The position numbers and the translations under genes were made by a program. From positions 363,160 through 427,159 of the forward strand of contig CAJJDP010000087.1 of the NCBI GenBank assembly GCA_905182995.1: DNA of 64,000 nt, written 5' to 3'. This stretch comes from Paramecium octaurelia (lineage: Eukaryota > Ciliophora > Oligohymenophorea > Peniculida > Parameciidae). Below, piece after piece: positions 47,559-59,671 of this stretch. The notes under the pieces are model-generated. The model searched no databases and was not told where the DNA came from. It saw only the letters and a list, made by a program, of their open reading frames with translations. Within the stretch, counting starts at the first letter, position 1, and every line of letters begins with the position of its first letter.

Positions 47559-48743
47559 TCATAGGTTTCTAAATTCATCCAATATTCCTTGGGCTTCCAA
47601 TAATTTGATTTCCTTCTCTTCATACCATTTTATTCTGACTCCTTCCTCCCAATATCCTATTTTTTCCACATTCTGATTTGTTATATAAATACCAACTCCA
47701 TGCTATTTGTTTTATCTCCAACAACCAGCATATTTACGACCATCTTCCCATCTGAATACTCCTTTCCCATGCTTTTTATCGTTGTCATATTCCTAAATAA
47801 CAATAAACTTTTGATTACTTACTCCTTTATATATTTTTCCATCTGGCAATTTCAATTCCCCAGTTCCATTCATTTTATTATTCATCCATTCTCCTACATA
47901 GATTCTTCCATCCAACCATTAGTATGTGCCTTGTCCTTAAATTTCATTTTAATAAAATTCTCCTTATCAAATTGAAATCACTGAAATACCTTAATAATAA
48001 GAACCATCAGCAAATACAAGTTTACCATTCCCATGCTTTTTACCACATTAATAATCTCCTTCATACTTTGCCCCATCTGGCCATTCTTCTATTCCTCTCC
48101 CATGCTATCTATCATTCAGCCACTAACCTTAATGATTACACAGTACCTCCCCAATATACTTAGCCCCATTGTCATGAGTGTATGATCCCAAACCGTTAGC
48201 TTAATCATCTAACCAATCTCCTTCATAAATATCTCCATCAGCATGTATAAGTCTTCCCTTTATATTTAATAAACTTTAACAACTTTTCCACAAGATTTAT
48301 CATTTTTCCATTCTCCCTCATAAACAGAACCATCCGGCCATTATTATTTTCCATAACCTTCTCTCTTTCCATCCAACCATTCTCCTTCATATGTAGCACC
48401 ATTTTATAGTAAGATCATCTAATGAATAATAATGAGGCAACTTTACAGGAAGTTTTATTTTTTCTTGCTTCCCTATAGTTTTCCTAACCAAAGGATGTAT
48501 ATTTTAATTATCGGTTTGACTATTCAAATTTTTTTCAATCTCTTTTATAGAGACCTTGCTATGTTAAGATTAAATCTGTATATCATTTTAATTTGCGTCT
48601 TCAACTTATCCTGGATTAGTATTTTTATTAGTTAAAGAATGTTTTGATTTTTTCACTGAGATTTCAATAGAACGATTGGAATTCTTTACAGTTTATATTT
48701 CCTCTTTTGCACAACAAGTGTTTATACTACATGATTAACCCAT
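47559..48743 (-). CDS. MORN-repeat protein with N-terminal MGxxC acylation signal
   Basis: The protein starts MGQSCSINTCC: Gly2 suits N-myristoylation and the nearby Cys residues suit palmitoylation, so membrane anchoring is likely. After a ~110-residue polar leader come about eight MORN repeats: GATYEGEWLDGKREGYGK, GSVYEGEWKNDKSCGK, GDIYEGDWLDDQANGLG, GAKYIGEV, WLNDRHGRGIEEWPD, GAKYEGDYQCGKKHGNGK and so on to HGVGIYITN. MORN sheets bind phosphoinositides or act as scaffolds at the cell cortex. Introns 48419-48446 (28 nt) and 48258-48283 (26 nt); more may follow. It ends at TGA 47559-47561. Confidence 0.87.
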
Positions 48744-48879
48744 AATGGAAACTTTTAAATTTCTAAAATTAAAATCATTAACAAAAATTAGAGATCTTAG
48801 AAATCATTTTCTTTATTATTATATCGGAAGTTCTAATGCAAATAAAATAGTGTTTTTTTATTATATTATGATATTTAAA

Positions 48880-49017
48880 TCATGAATTAATTTACCTTAC
48901 TATTCCTCCTGTTAATCCTACAATACCAACTGCAATCCCTATCAAAATGGAGCCATATTATTGTGATCTGACAAGCTTTTCCCAATTTTTTGCTCCAATT
49001 TGATATCTATAGTGCAT
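48880..49017 (-). CDS. Possible small tail-anchored protein or gene remnant
   Basis: A 45-codon frame from ATG 49017: polar start (MHYRYQIGAKNWEKL) and a Gly/Ile-rich hydrophobic helix (GSILIGIAVGIVGLTGGIV) at the end, like a tail anchor. The same frame continues upstream as ERYLEQL, then TGA, then YLGSM, so a longer protein may have been cut by a stop. Whether this is a real small gene or a decayed one cannot be decided from the sequence. Confidence 0.35.
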
Positions 49018-50460
49018 GGAACCCAAATATCATAATTACTCCAAATATCTCTCTTAAAAAACTACATATAGCCCTGATTTTATATATACATTGATTATTT
49101 AACATTTGGATATATCATTGCAACGATTCAAGTTGAAAATTATAAAGCCACTGTGCTAGTTAAAAAGCTAACAAACTGTTTTACCTTTTAGGCAACTGCT
49201 AAATAGTTATTCTTGATAGGTTTATTTGATTGGAACTGAAAAAACAAATTAAATTCAAATTATGCTTAGGAAAAATTCTACATGAAATTTATTTATATAT
49301 CCATCAATAATAAATAATCTAATAGGATTTATTATTATAAGGATAAATAACGAAATTATCATTAATATTTAATAAATAATAAGTTCTCATATCTCTAAGA
49401 AATGCACAACTTTTTGTGAAGATTTACGAATGACAAATAAATCCAACAATGTTGAGCAAATGTACTTGCCAATTCAAAATTGAAATCAAAACGCAATATT
49501 TGATCCTTATCAAATCATTTTCGATGAAAAAATTATATCATTTTATCACTAAACTATATGAAATGATAGTTTATACTACAGTAAGGTATCTTTTTAAATA
49601 TATATATATTCATCATGATTAAGAGGAGGTTAGGAATCATAAACATCTTCTCTAAAAATCTGAATTAATCATAATGGGATTAATCAAATTCAATTATTAT
49701 AAAAGGAATTATAATAAATCATAACCAATAAATATTTTTTACATTTTAGAACAAAAGTATAATTTCATTTATTAACCATATGATTGTCAATTATGTTTGA
49801 ATACTTCCTTAGTATATTGAGGGATTATTGTTAATGTATTCAGATTAAACAGGATTTACTGTAATAATAAGAATAACACCTATTTACAATCCTTTTGATA
49901 GTTTCAAAAAACAATAGCCCTTCAAGTCCAATAATTATTCAAATATATTAATTAAATTTATTCTGAATCGTCAAAATTTGTTTAGTTTAATTTATTGCCT
50001 TATCTTATAACCGTAAATAGACATCATCGTCAAAATTCTCATAATTTCATATAATTTATTGGACTTTCACAAATTTCAAGCCATTTTATCTTGATAGATC
50101 TGATTAATTAGAAGCTCACTAGAGAGTTATAAAAAGAAATAATTCAGATTCACTGTCTAAATATTCATATCCTAATTTAGTAGTTTATATCAATAATTAT
50201 ATTAATATATTTGGGCCCGGAAGAATTAATAGACAGCAGGTTATAATTCTTTAGATATTTCTTTTAATTAAGTTTCTTTAGTTAATATTGTAATCAATAA
50301 TATTCCTAGATTGATACATAATTATTTTCCCATGGATAGCAATTTATTCAGATGAGTAATTCCCTTAGTAAAAGAAAATATCATGTAACAAAGGTAACAA
50401 TAATATATAATTATTAATTATAGCGATATTACTGTAATAAGAAAAGTACATTTATAATTC
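49018..50460. other. Longest gene-free stretch in the window (~1.4 kb)
   Basis: Extremely AT-rich, with frequent TGA in all frames and no family motif on either strand. A short run of higher complexity occurs near 50090-50130 and a GGGCCC near 50214, without structure I can name. Given the density of genes elsewhere this is unusual. Candidates are gene remnants too decayed to read, or a retained internal eliminated sequence. Confidence 0.4.
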
Positions 50461-53400
50461 TCATTTATGTTCTCCACTTTTTACATTGATCATTACTTTT
50501 GAATGCAATCTTTGCGATGATTTTCTTCTGAGTTAACTTGTCAATGTAGCATCCATATTTTCCTCTGCAATTTCTGTTTCTTTAAATAGATGTACTCTTC
50601 TCCAACAACCCTCAGGTATTAATTTAAATATAATCCCAGCTAACATTCCCAAAACACCAAATCCTGCACATATCGAATGTTCAATTATGGTTAATTGTCT
50701 CACTTTAACGTAATTAGCAGCAAATTCTAACAATGCAAACTAAATTGCAAGTGTTATGAATTAAATCAACCAAAACATTCCATTATTGAATAAATTATTA
50801 AATGGATTAAGTGATTGATAATCCAGCTGCCTACAAGTTATTGAGTTGAAAACCTACATAATTACAAAAGTTTAAAAAAAGACACTGAGCTTTGTCAACT
50901 AAGTTATAGTAATTAAATATATACCTCATCAGAAGGATAAAGAAATAAAATGCAATTAAGAACAGCCAATTAATAGAGACTTTGACAGCAAATAGTTCTA
51001 TACATATAAGCTGACACTATTGGTTAGGTTCTTTTGTATGGTTGTCTGTCCAAGAGTGCTGAACTAGGTGGTTCTGTTGCCAAGGCTAAAGAAGCAAAAG
51101 TATCCATAATTAGATTAACCCACAACATTTAAATAGTATTAAGAGGAGATTAATTTAGAATGACAGCTCCTAAAAAGGCCATAAAAAGAGCCACTATATT
51201 AACAGTCAATTGGAATTGGATGAACTTCCTAATACAATCATAAATGTTACGACCCCATTTGATTGCTAAAAATAATAACATGGTTTACCTGTTATAATAC
51301 TACTAAAATTATCGTCGACTAATATAATGTCAGCGGCATCTTTTGCGACATCAGAACCAGATTCACCCATTGCGAATCCTACGTCTGCCTTCTTTAAAGC
51401 TGGAGCATCATTTGTTCCATCTCCTGTCACTGCAACGATGTTTCCTTGATCAATTAAACCAGTTACTAACATAAATTTGTCTTCAGGAGTAGCTCTGGCT
51501 AAGACTTTTAACTATTTGCTAATCTTATTAAATATTTCCTAATTGGCAATCCTTAAGACTTTTTTACCATCTACTTGCGATGTCACAAGTCCTCCAATAC
51601 TTTCTCTAAAGTCCTTTCCTTCCATACACTCATATTCCTTAGGTTATGCTGAAGACAATATTCCACTCTCCTTAGCAATTGCAATTGCAGTTAATGTATT
51701 ATCACCTGTTAACATTCTGACTTAGATTCCAGCTTTATTACATGCTTTTATTGAATTAGGAACATCTTTTCTAATTGGATCTTTAATACCAGCAATTGCA
51801 ATTAAAACTAAGTCTTTTTCCAACTCTTCCTCACTTAAATTAAAGGCTAATTCCTTTAATTAATGTTAAGTTCCTTTGTAGTTTGTATCCTTATATGCTA
51901 TTGCAATGGTTCTTAAAGATCTAGATGCGAATCTATCAATCACATCTTATTTTATTTATTTTTTTTTATTTTCATCTAAGTAATGTTCTTGTCCTTTTGC
52001 GATTAACTTGGTTGATTGATTCAAAATGATTTCCGATGCTCCTTTAACAAAAACTCTTAGAAATCCTTTATAATAGATGACTGTAGCCATCTTCTTTCTT
52101 CTGCTACTAAAAGGTAAGACTTTGACAATTTTATCAGTTGGTCTGTATAAGGAAATACTATATCCAAATCTGTCTGTTAATTCAAGCAATGCACATTCAG
52201 TCTTATTTCCAGTCTATAAAAAGTTTCCTGATTCAGTTTTGGTGGGATAAGCAGTTGAATTGAATGTTACACTTTCAGCTAGTAATTCTTACATTTATCG
52301 AGGTACTTAAGCATCCTTCTTATCATAAATAGCTTAGTTCATAAAAATATCATTTTCTATCCATAATCCAGTGACAGTCATTTTATTTTATGTCAAGGTT
52401 CCTGTTTTATCACTACAAATTGTATTGGCTCCTCCCATAGTTTCACAAGACGCTAAATTTTTGACCAAGTTATTTTCATCCTTCATTTTATTCACAGAAT
52501 ATGCTAATGCTATGGTAACTGCCAATGGCAATCCTTCTGGAACTGCAACCACAATTATAGTTACTCCTATCATGAATGATTGTATAACAAATTGTAATGT
52601 TTCAATACTCAAAATTTTATTATAACCCATAAATCCCAAAATTAATTAATGAACAGTCAATGCAAAAAATGTGATAATAGCAACAAAGGTGCCAAACTTA
52701 CCAATGTCTTCAGCCAATCCTTCCAACTTTTATTATAATGGGGTGGGAGGAGTTTCTTGATCAAGTAATAACTTTGTTTTTCCAGCGCATGTATTTTATC
52801 CAACTGTTAATACTAACATAGTTCCTGTGCCATCCATCACTTTAGTTCCAGAGATCATAAATGGAGATGCGTTTTTTAACTATTTCTTTAATTAATTGCT
52901 GTTTTTCATTTATTAAGATTGACTGGATTTCATCATCAGATACTCGGTTATCTCATTGTATGGTAATTTGCGGATAGAATCTGATTCTCCTGTGACAGTT
53001 GATTCATCCATCTTCACCTCTGATCCAGAGACCATTAATCCATCCACTTATAATAAATCACCAATATTAAAAAAGAGAATATCTCCCACAACCAATTCTT
53101 TGCTATCAATTTATTATACTTTAGAATTTCTAATAACTTGCTGCTTTGATTCATCTAATTTATGGTATAATTTTTGAAATTGTCTTTCTTTAACATAATT
53201 ATTCCCAACAGTAATTGAAACTATTAAAAATACTGCAAAGAATATTGTTGCTCCTTCACTCCACCCAGTCTCAATACCTTCCTTGTAGATTCCAATCCCA
53301 GTTGAGACTAATGAAGCTACCAACAATATTTATAACATGGTGTCTCCGAAACACTCAATAATCATTGAAAATATAGATGATAATTCTTTCTCCACTGGTA

Positions 53401-53616
53401 AATTCTCCCCATACAATTATCTCAGTCTTAAAACATTTTCATTTGAATCAACTCCATTCTGTTATAAATCAAAATTAATACATTAACATTAGATTAGAAT
53501 GCTGTTAATAAACCTTGATCACCTCCTATTTCAATTAATTTTTTCAAACTCTTCCCTTCCATAATATTATTCATCTCGAACAAGTTACTCAAAAATTCAA
53601 TATCGATTTTTTCCAT
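50461..53616 (-). CDS. Plasma-membrane-type Ca2+-transporting P-type ATPase (PMCA)
   Basis: About 1,025 residues. It pumps Ca2+ out of the cytosol using ATP. Landmarks: [20 protein letters not shown] (TM1-2), [14 protein letters not shown] (actuator TGES), [15 protein letters not shown] (TM4, the PMCA PEGLP), [14 protein letters not shown] (phosphorylated Asp), [41 protein letters not shown] (hinge) and LLWVN-type sequence ([22 protein letters not shown]6). The C-terminus is short and basic ([12 protein letters not shown]) and could be an autoinhibitory or calmodulin-binding tail. Introns 53459-53487 (29 nt), 51266-51288 (23 nt) and 50899-50924 (26 nt). ATG 53616; TGA 50461-50463. This is the PMCA group, not the SERCA group of the fragment at 14186. 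Confidence 0.94.
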
Positions 53617-53819
53617 TTAATTACTTTATAAACTTGAATCTCAAAAATAAAAATTTATCACTTTTTTATAGAAGATCATCATATTAATTAAACTATTTTA
53701 TCTTGAAATAGTTTATAAGATTTATTCAAATTTAGATATTAAAGGTTAAAACACATGATATGATATGAATTAATGAATAATTGCTAAATAACTCAATTCT
53801 TAATTTGCTCTAAAATTTT

Positions 53820-55391
53820 TCATGCCTATTAAACAAAAGACATTTTTTAAATTATGGACTCTCTCTTTTTGTTTGGAGGTTTTCCTAATATCAATCTTTC
53901 ATATGTAGTCAAACCAGTATAATAATTTCTTATCTATGTAAGAATCAAATTTAATAATGGAATCATGAACAAACATTCTATTACAGTGAGAATAATTAAA
54001 ATCGTAAAGCTATTGGAGCTCAGAGTGGCGTTTTGATCTGCCAGTTCCAAAATTCCAAGTATTATAAGAAGAAGAAAATCAAGAAATAAAAATAAAAGAA
54101 ACAACCAAAATAGGGATTAATTGTCATTTCCAACCTGAAGTTAAATAACTATATATACGCAATTATTAATCCAAGGACAATGATGATCATATCTAAGAAC
54201 ACATCTTTTACAAAATTCACAGTGCTTCGAACTATTAGGAATTTAAATAAAGCAATCATAACAAATTTCATAAGCTTCCAATTTATGTAATATTTCCTTC
54301 AAATTTTATCTAATTTTATGATCAAATTATACTCATTATTTATTTTAGCATAACCTGGATTTGAGTATGATACCAAAAAAAAACAAATAGAAAACAATGT
54401 TACAATTACGATGAATAATATAAAACTTCCATTGCTTTTGTCATTGGTTTTTGCAATTTAAACCAAGAAAACAGTCCCAAAGTTTGTGATTGAAAAAAAT
54501 ACTAAAAATATTAAAGCCTACATAGCCGATCTTTTTCCTAAATATAATAATTTATACTTGGTTTCAAATTTAATTGAAGTAATAGAGATTTCCAAGAAAA
54601 TCGAAAAGATTTCAAAGCATCAAGAGTTTAGGGATCTGATGTCAATTCTATTGGTAACTAATTATTATTGTTCTTAAACTTAATGCTCCCTCCTCTCTAA
54701 ATTAATTTTCTTATTAATTTATAATTGTTATTCTTAGCAGCAATATGCAAAGGGGTATTGCCATTTGCATCTTATATATTCAAAGGGTGTTTCCATCGCA
54801 TTAAAACTATTGCAGCATAATCACTTTTAGTATAGCAGGCTAAATGTAAAGGTGTTACAGAATCTTGATATTTACTGTAGACCTTTTCATCTTCCATCTT
54901 CTCCCTGATCTAAATCATAGCCACAACATCATTTTTATATGAAGCCATTCCTAATAAATTTTTAGGCTTATAATATCTCGATATTTCATCTAACATCTCA
55001 ATCTTACCTGAGTAAACAAAATAATGAATCGCTTAAAGACCATATTTATCTTCCTTTAACAACCATTATTATGCTTGAGGCTAAAATTTTATTAAAAGCC
55101 TATTATATATAAAAGTATTAGAGTTTAATGCTAAGTAATGTAAGACAGTTCGTTTATCAGCATCTTCAATATCATAGATGTTTGGTACAGTATCTACGGA
55201 AGCATTTAATATTGGCATTTTATTTTTTTTTGCTGCTTCTATGAGATCATTGCCACTCTGAACTTGAGTTATATCCATAAAATTGTATATAGATTTGTTC
55301 TCTGATTCTTAATATTAACCTATTGTTACTACTGCTATGAAAAACATCTTACATTAAATTAGAGGTTCTGCTGTTGCTGGTGATTCTTCCA
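53820..55391 (-). CDS. Ankyrin-repeat DHHC palmitoyltransferase (ZDHHC17/AKR1 type)
   Basis: N-terminal ankyrin repeats ([72 protein letters not shown]). Then TM helices ([39 protein letters not shown]), the NPG turn, the zinc/catalytic domain [19 protein letters not shown] followed by [16 protein letters not shown], further TM helices and TTYERL (the TTxE motif). It transfers palmitate to substrate Cys through the DHHC Cys at Golgi or vesicle membranes. Introns of 20 nt (before RKRSAM), 23 nt (before QNLKEIL) and 24 nt (between NNC and VGND) are needed; a 33-nt in-frame candidate lies near the start. ATG 55391; end TGA 53820-53822. Confidence 0.92.
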
Positions 55392-55457
55392 TATTATATT
55401 TACTAATGTTATAAAATAATTTCATTTAATATATAATCAATCATCTAAGTAGTCAGA

Positions 55458-56052
55458 TCATTTTGTTTATTCTTCATCACTCGTTTTCGCTTCACTAAGT
55501 TTCGATTTTGACATAAAGTTTGAATGAGGATTTCCATTGTTTTGATTGTTTCTATTTTATTTCCTCACAGTAATTTTTTTTTTTAAAGCACTCATCTAAT
55601 TATCAATATCGTGTTGAATCAATTCAGCCTAATCTCTTTATTGCATTTCATAATCCTGAAATTATACAAATTTATACTTCCTGCATTGTTTTTATCTTTT
55701 CAAAACTATTGTTAAGATCTGACTGAACTTGTGCTTGTTTTTCTAATTTTAATACTGGCAAAGAAAAATTATGCTAATGTCTATGTACTATGGGGGTTTT
55801 ATTTTATTTTGAAACGTATTATTCTTTCAAATTCAATATAGTAAATGGTCTCGAGAGGATGAATTACATTTTTTCTAAGAAATATTGTTTTATTGGGTCC
55901 TTTTTTAAATCATAAAACATCACAAGCTCTCCAATACTTAAGATGAGTTGCTCTAAATCTTGTTTATCTGCCTCTTCCTAATAGAATCTTTATTCTAAAT
56001 TATTTAATTTTGTGTAAAAGTTAGTATCAAATTTTTGTTGATTATTTGACAT
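55458..56052 (-). CDS. Unknown ~190-residue helical protein
   Basis: ATG 56052 to TGA 55458-55460 with one 22-nt intron (GTATAAATTTGTATAATTTCAG) that avoids a TGA. Acidic and helical start (FYTKLNNLEQRFYQEEADKQ), a central hydrophobic helix (LEQLILSIGELVMFYDLKK), and a basic Asn/Gln-rich tail. No recognised family. It diverges from the coiled-coil gene at 56157, 104 bp away, and lies 66 bp upstream of the DHHC gene. Confidence 0.68.
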
Positions 56053-56156
56053 TCAATATTTTAATTACTACGCTTGTAAATATCAATAATTAACTTTAAT
56101 CGAAGAATTTTATCTGTTATATAAACCAAGATTATTATAAAATTAATTAACGAATT

Positions 56157-58577
56157 ATGAAAAACATTAATCCATAAAGTCCCTCTCCATACAAATTAAA
56201 GGATTCCAATTTAAACTATGATACTTAGTAATATCAAGAGTTGATGAAGAATTTTGAAAATTTAATCAAAGTTACTCAAGACAAACTTTACTCCAATTAA
56301 AAAAAAATAGAAGAAACTTGTAAGTGTTCAATAGAGGATCAATATTAGGCCTTATTAATAGAAAATGACAATCTAAAATAACTGCTCTCAGAATTACAAA
56401 TGAAATTATAACAAGATAATTCAAATGTTAGACCGCTTGAATAACAATAATAATTTGAATCCTTCATGAAAGAGGCTGTATTAAAATCAGAACAATAAAA
56501 TGAACTTATAGAGAGATTATAGTAGCAAACTTTGGAATTTCAGCAATAGTTGTTAATTGAAAAAGGTTAACATTGTTAAACCCAAAAATAACTTTCAGAC
56601 ATTTAGGAAGAATTTCATAATTATAAAAAAGAAAGGACTCTTTAATAGTGTTATGATTTTGAAGTAACTGAAAAAATCACTCAAGGCTATTCAGAATTGG
56701 TTAAAGAAAATCAAAAATAGAAATAGGAATTAAAGGAAAATTAACAAGAGATAGACAAAATAAGAATTGCACTAAATTAAGCATACATTTCATTATCAAA
56801 ATAATAGTAATAACATAAACTGCCTTTAAAAATTACAAATCAGGATGAATTGCAAACTACAGGAACTCAGACAGAGACCATTATATATTAACAACATGAA
56901 ATTTTAAAGGAAAGAATAAACAATCAGATGTACAATTTAGAAAAATTCATTTCATAATATTTGGATAAAAAGAAGATGAGAAATAAATCAGCAAATGAAA
57001 ATAAATTTTATAATGACCTAAGTTGTTGGGTTGAACAAGCAAAATTTGAATTGATTTCGTTAAAACAATAAATTACAGCTTTGGTTACTGAAAAAGAGCA
57101 TTAAAAGGAGTAACTGATTGCAGTAAAATAAGATTTTGAATATGCGTAAAACTCTTTGATTTAAGAAACATTAGTATTAAAAAGTGAAATAAAGAATTAG
57201 AATGACAAGTATTAAATATTATTAGAGGATTTCAACAAGGCTTAAATGAAGTATATTGAAATTACAGAAGAGAAAAAATTAATTTCTAATGTCAGAATCT
57301 AATTGGAAAGCGAGCTTAATTAATTAAAATTATAATATGAGTAACTACAATTTGAGTCAAACTCTTATGATACATAATTTAAAATAATAACTCAATCTTA
57401 TTAAAGTGATAAAAAACTATTTGAAGATTAATTAGAGAAATAATAATAAAAAAATCTATCCTTAGAATCAGAACTTTCTTAAACTTTATTGTAAAAGGAA
57501 CAAATAATTAACTAACTAAACTTAGCAAATAATAATATTTAACAATTATAATAATAATTAAAAGAAGCTTAAGAAAAGGCCAATCATTCATCAGAATATT
57601 TTGAATAAACTTAAGAGAAAATCACTTAAATATTAAAGGAAAAAGAGTAGCTTATTACTTCAAATCTTGAATTTGAATAGAATGAATAAATTTTGAAAGA
57701 GAATATTAATAAGCTGAAAGAATAACAGTCCAAATTTGAGAAAGAAAGATAAAACAATTAAAACCTCGTTTATGAAATGGAAAAGGAGAAGGAAGATTTA
57801 AAAATTTATTGTTAGAAACTTTAGTAGGATTTAACTGAGCGGAATGTTCAATTAACATCTTTAAAGGAGCAATTGTCAAACATGGAATATTAGTTATACC
57901 TAACTCCATCTGATGATAAGTCGAGAATTGAAAATACTTATATGTCTTCAAAGATAGAAGATTTAGAAAGTATTTTGAAAGAAAAGGATCAAAAAATTGA
58001 AGATCTTGACAGGTTGTACCATTTAACTAACTATGAATTGAGAATCTTATAGGATTATTAATCAACTGTTGAGAAGGACTTGGAATTTTATAAAACTAAA
58101 GTTTAAAAATTAGAATAAGAACTCATAGAATAACAAAATGTATTATCCATTTCCAAAGCTTCAGTTAATTCTAATATACGTAAATTATTAATTTAAAATT
58201 TAGCAACTAATAAATTTGATGAATAAGTTAAGATGAGTTCTTCACCTATTTCTTCTTTAAAAATAGACTCCCAAACTACTAACGGATCCCCTTAGATTTA
58301 AGTTAAAATATTATCTGGTGAGATTTAAAGACTAAGTCAAATTGTCAAAATACAATAGAAGAAATTATTGGATTTATAATATTTTATTGAAAAGATGATT
58401 ACATCTAATGAATAAAATAGATTATTAGCAAAGCAAATTCTCCTCTAGGCTAGTTAATGTGGAGAAATTAATGGATATAATTTATTTGAAAAGGTAAATC
58501 TTAATACTCAAATCGGCGTTAATTCATGTGAAACTTTTGGTATTAATGTTCAAAGTATTGAAAAGCATGAATTTTGA
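56157..58577 (+). CDS. Long coiled-coil protein, 806 residues, intron-free
   Basis: One open frame of 807 codons including the stop, the longest intron-free frame here. Almost all of it is heptad repeat (LKEKEQLITSNLEFEQNEQI, KIEDLESILKEKDQKIEDLD), rich in Gln, Lys, Glu, Leu, with a short Ser-rich linker near residue 690 (MSSSPISSLKIDSQTTNG) and a small C-terminal segment. No motif identifies a family. Structural or basal-body or cytoskeletal roles are typical for such proteins in ciliates, but this is not shown. ATG 56157; TGA 58575-58577. Confidence 0.82.
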
Positions 58578-58627
58578 TTTATTTTCTATTTATATAAACA
58601 CTTATATTAATTTATCTTGAGAACAGT

Positions 58628-59344
58628 ATGGGGATGACAGAGTGTAAAGAATGCAATTAGGCTTCTGTAGAAGATCAATTACCATAACCTTTTTAATTAT
58701 CAATAAGAGGAAGATCTCATTTAATTTCTATTACTTCTTACTAAGGAGAAGTTAAAACAGTAATTCTACATTATGATTTAATTTAGTTATCTATGGAACC
58801 AAACTTAGAGATTGCTTTTCCACTTACATAAGAAGAATTAGTTGAATATGAAGAATAATTGAAAACCCCAATTAAGCAAAGATTATAAGAACTTGAACCT
58901 TTACAAATCAGACCACTTAAATCAGTAAACAAAAAAGTTTGTATGATAGTATGAATATTCGGAAAGAGCATATAAATTAAAAAAAACATAATCAATATAT
59001 TTAGGATAATGGAGCAATGGCATACCTCAAGGTTTTGGTATTTTAATAAATCCGATTGAAAATTCATATTATGAAGGATCCATTTTGGGAGGAAAACCTC
59101 ATGGATTTGGAAGAAAAATTTATTCGCAAGGAAACTATTATTAAGGTAAACTTATTGTATCATTTTATAAGGCGAATTTGAATATGGAAAAATATCTAAT
59201 CAAGGTTTGGTAGTAATAAGAAAGGAAAAAGATGATACAAAAGAATAAAATTAAATCGATTATTAACAATCAATAAGTCAAAACATGAAAATTGATTCTA
59301 TATAAACAGAAAGATCATAAGTAATGAGTTCAATAAAAAAATGA
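58628..59344 (+). CDS. Small MORN-repeat protein
   Basis: About 220 residues. The first ~100 are polar with a Cys pair near the start (MTECKECNQ). Then two to three MORN repeats: YLGQWSNGIPQGFGILIN, SYYEGSILGGKPHGFGRKIY and NYYQGEFEYGKISNQGL. Introns 58925-58949 (25 nt) and 59146-59171 (26 nt); the second lies between the two halves of a repeat (YYQ and GEFEYG). ATG 58628 (an in-frame ATG follows at 58634); end TGA 59342-59344. It follows the coiled-coil gene by 50 bp in the same direction. Confidence 0.83.
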
Positions 59345-59671
59345 AATTGTATATAATTCAAATTTCAATTTACTAGATATTCTATTTATTCCTAAACCCA
59401 TAAATTCTTTATGAAATGTTATTATAATTTACTGTTTTTAGTTATAATATTAAACTTTAATCTTTTAGGATGAGAGAAAGATATTGGGGGAGAATAATTA
59501 TAGTATTATTTGTCAGGTTATAGTCAGATTAAATTTAGATTCTAAATTAAAGAAATTATTTGAATCGTTAGACTTATTTTAAATTAAATTTATATAAAAT
59601 GCAGCAAAAAAGCATAGAAATATTTAGCAGCAAAATCTTTATTATAGAAAAATTATATATTATAAGAATTC
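59345..59671. other. AT-rich intergenic stretch
   Basis: An open frame from ATG 59470 runs ~240 bases but is compositionally like its AT-rich flanks and carries no motif. I treat the stretch as the 3' flank of the MORN gene and the promoter region of the WD40 gene. Confidence 0.4.

Noticed and set aside
52388-52639. Calcium-pump pieces as separate or broken genes
   Set aside because: In-frame TAA and TAG are glutamine codons here; with TGA as the only stop and short introns the pump is one intact gene.
56157-58577. Coiled-coil protein as a myosin, kinesin or golgin
   Set aside because: No motor or GRIP motif; coiled-coil similarity alone is not evidence of family.
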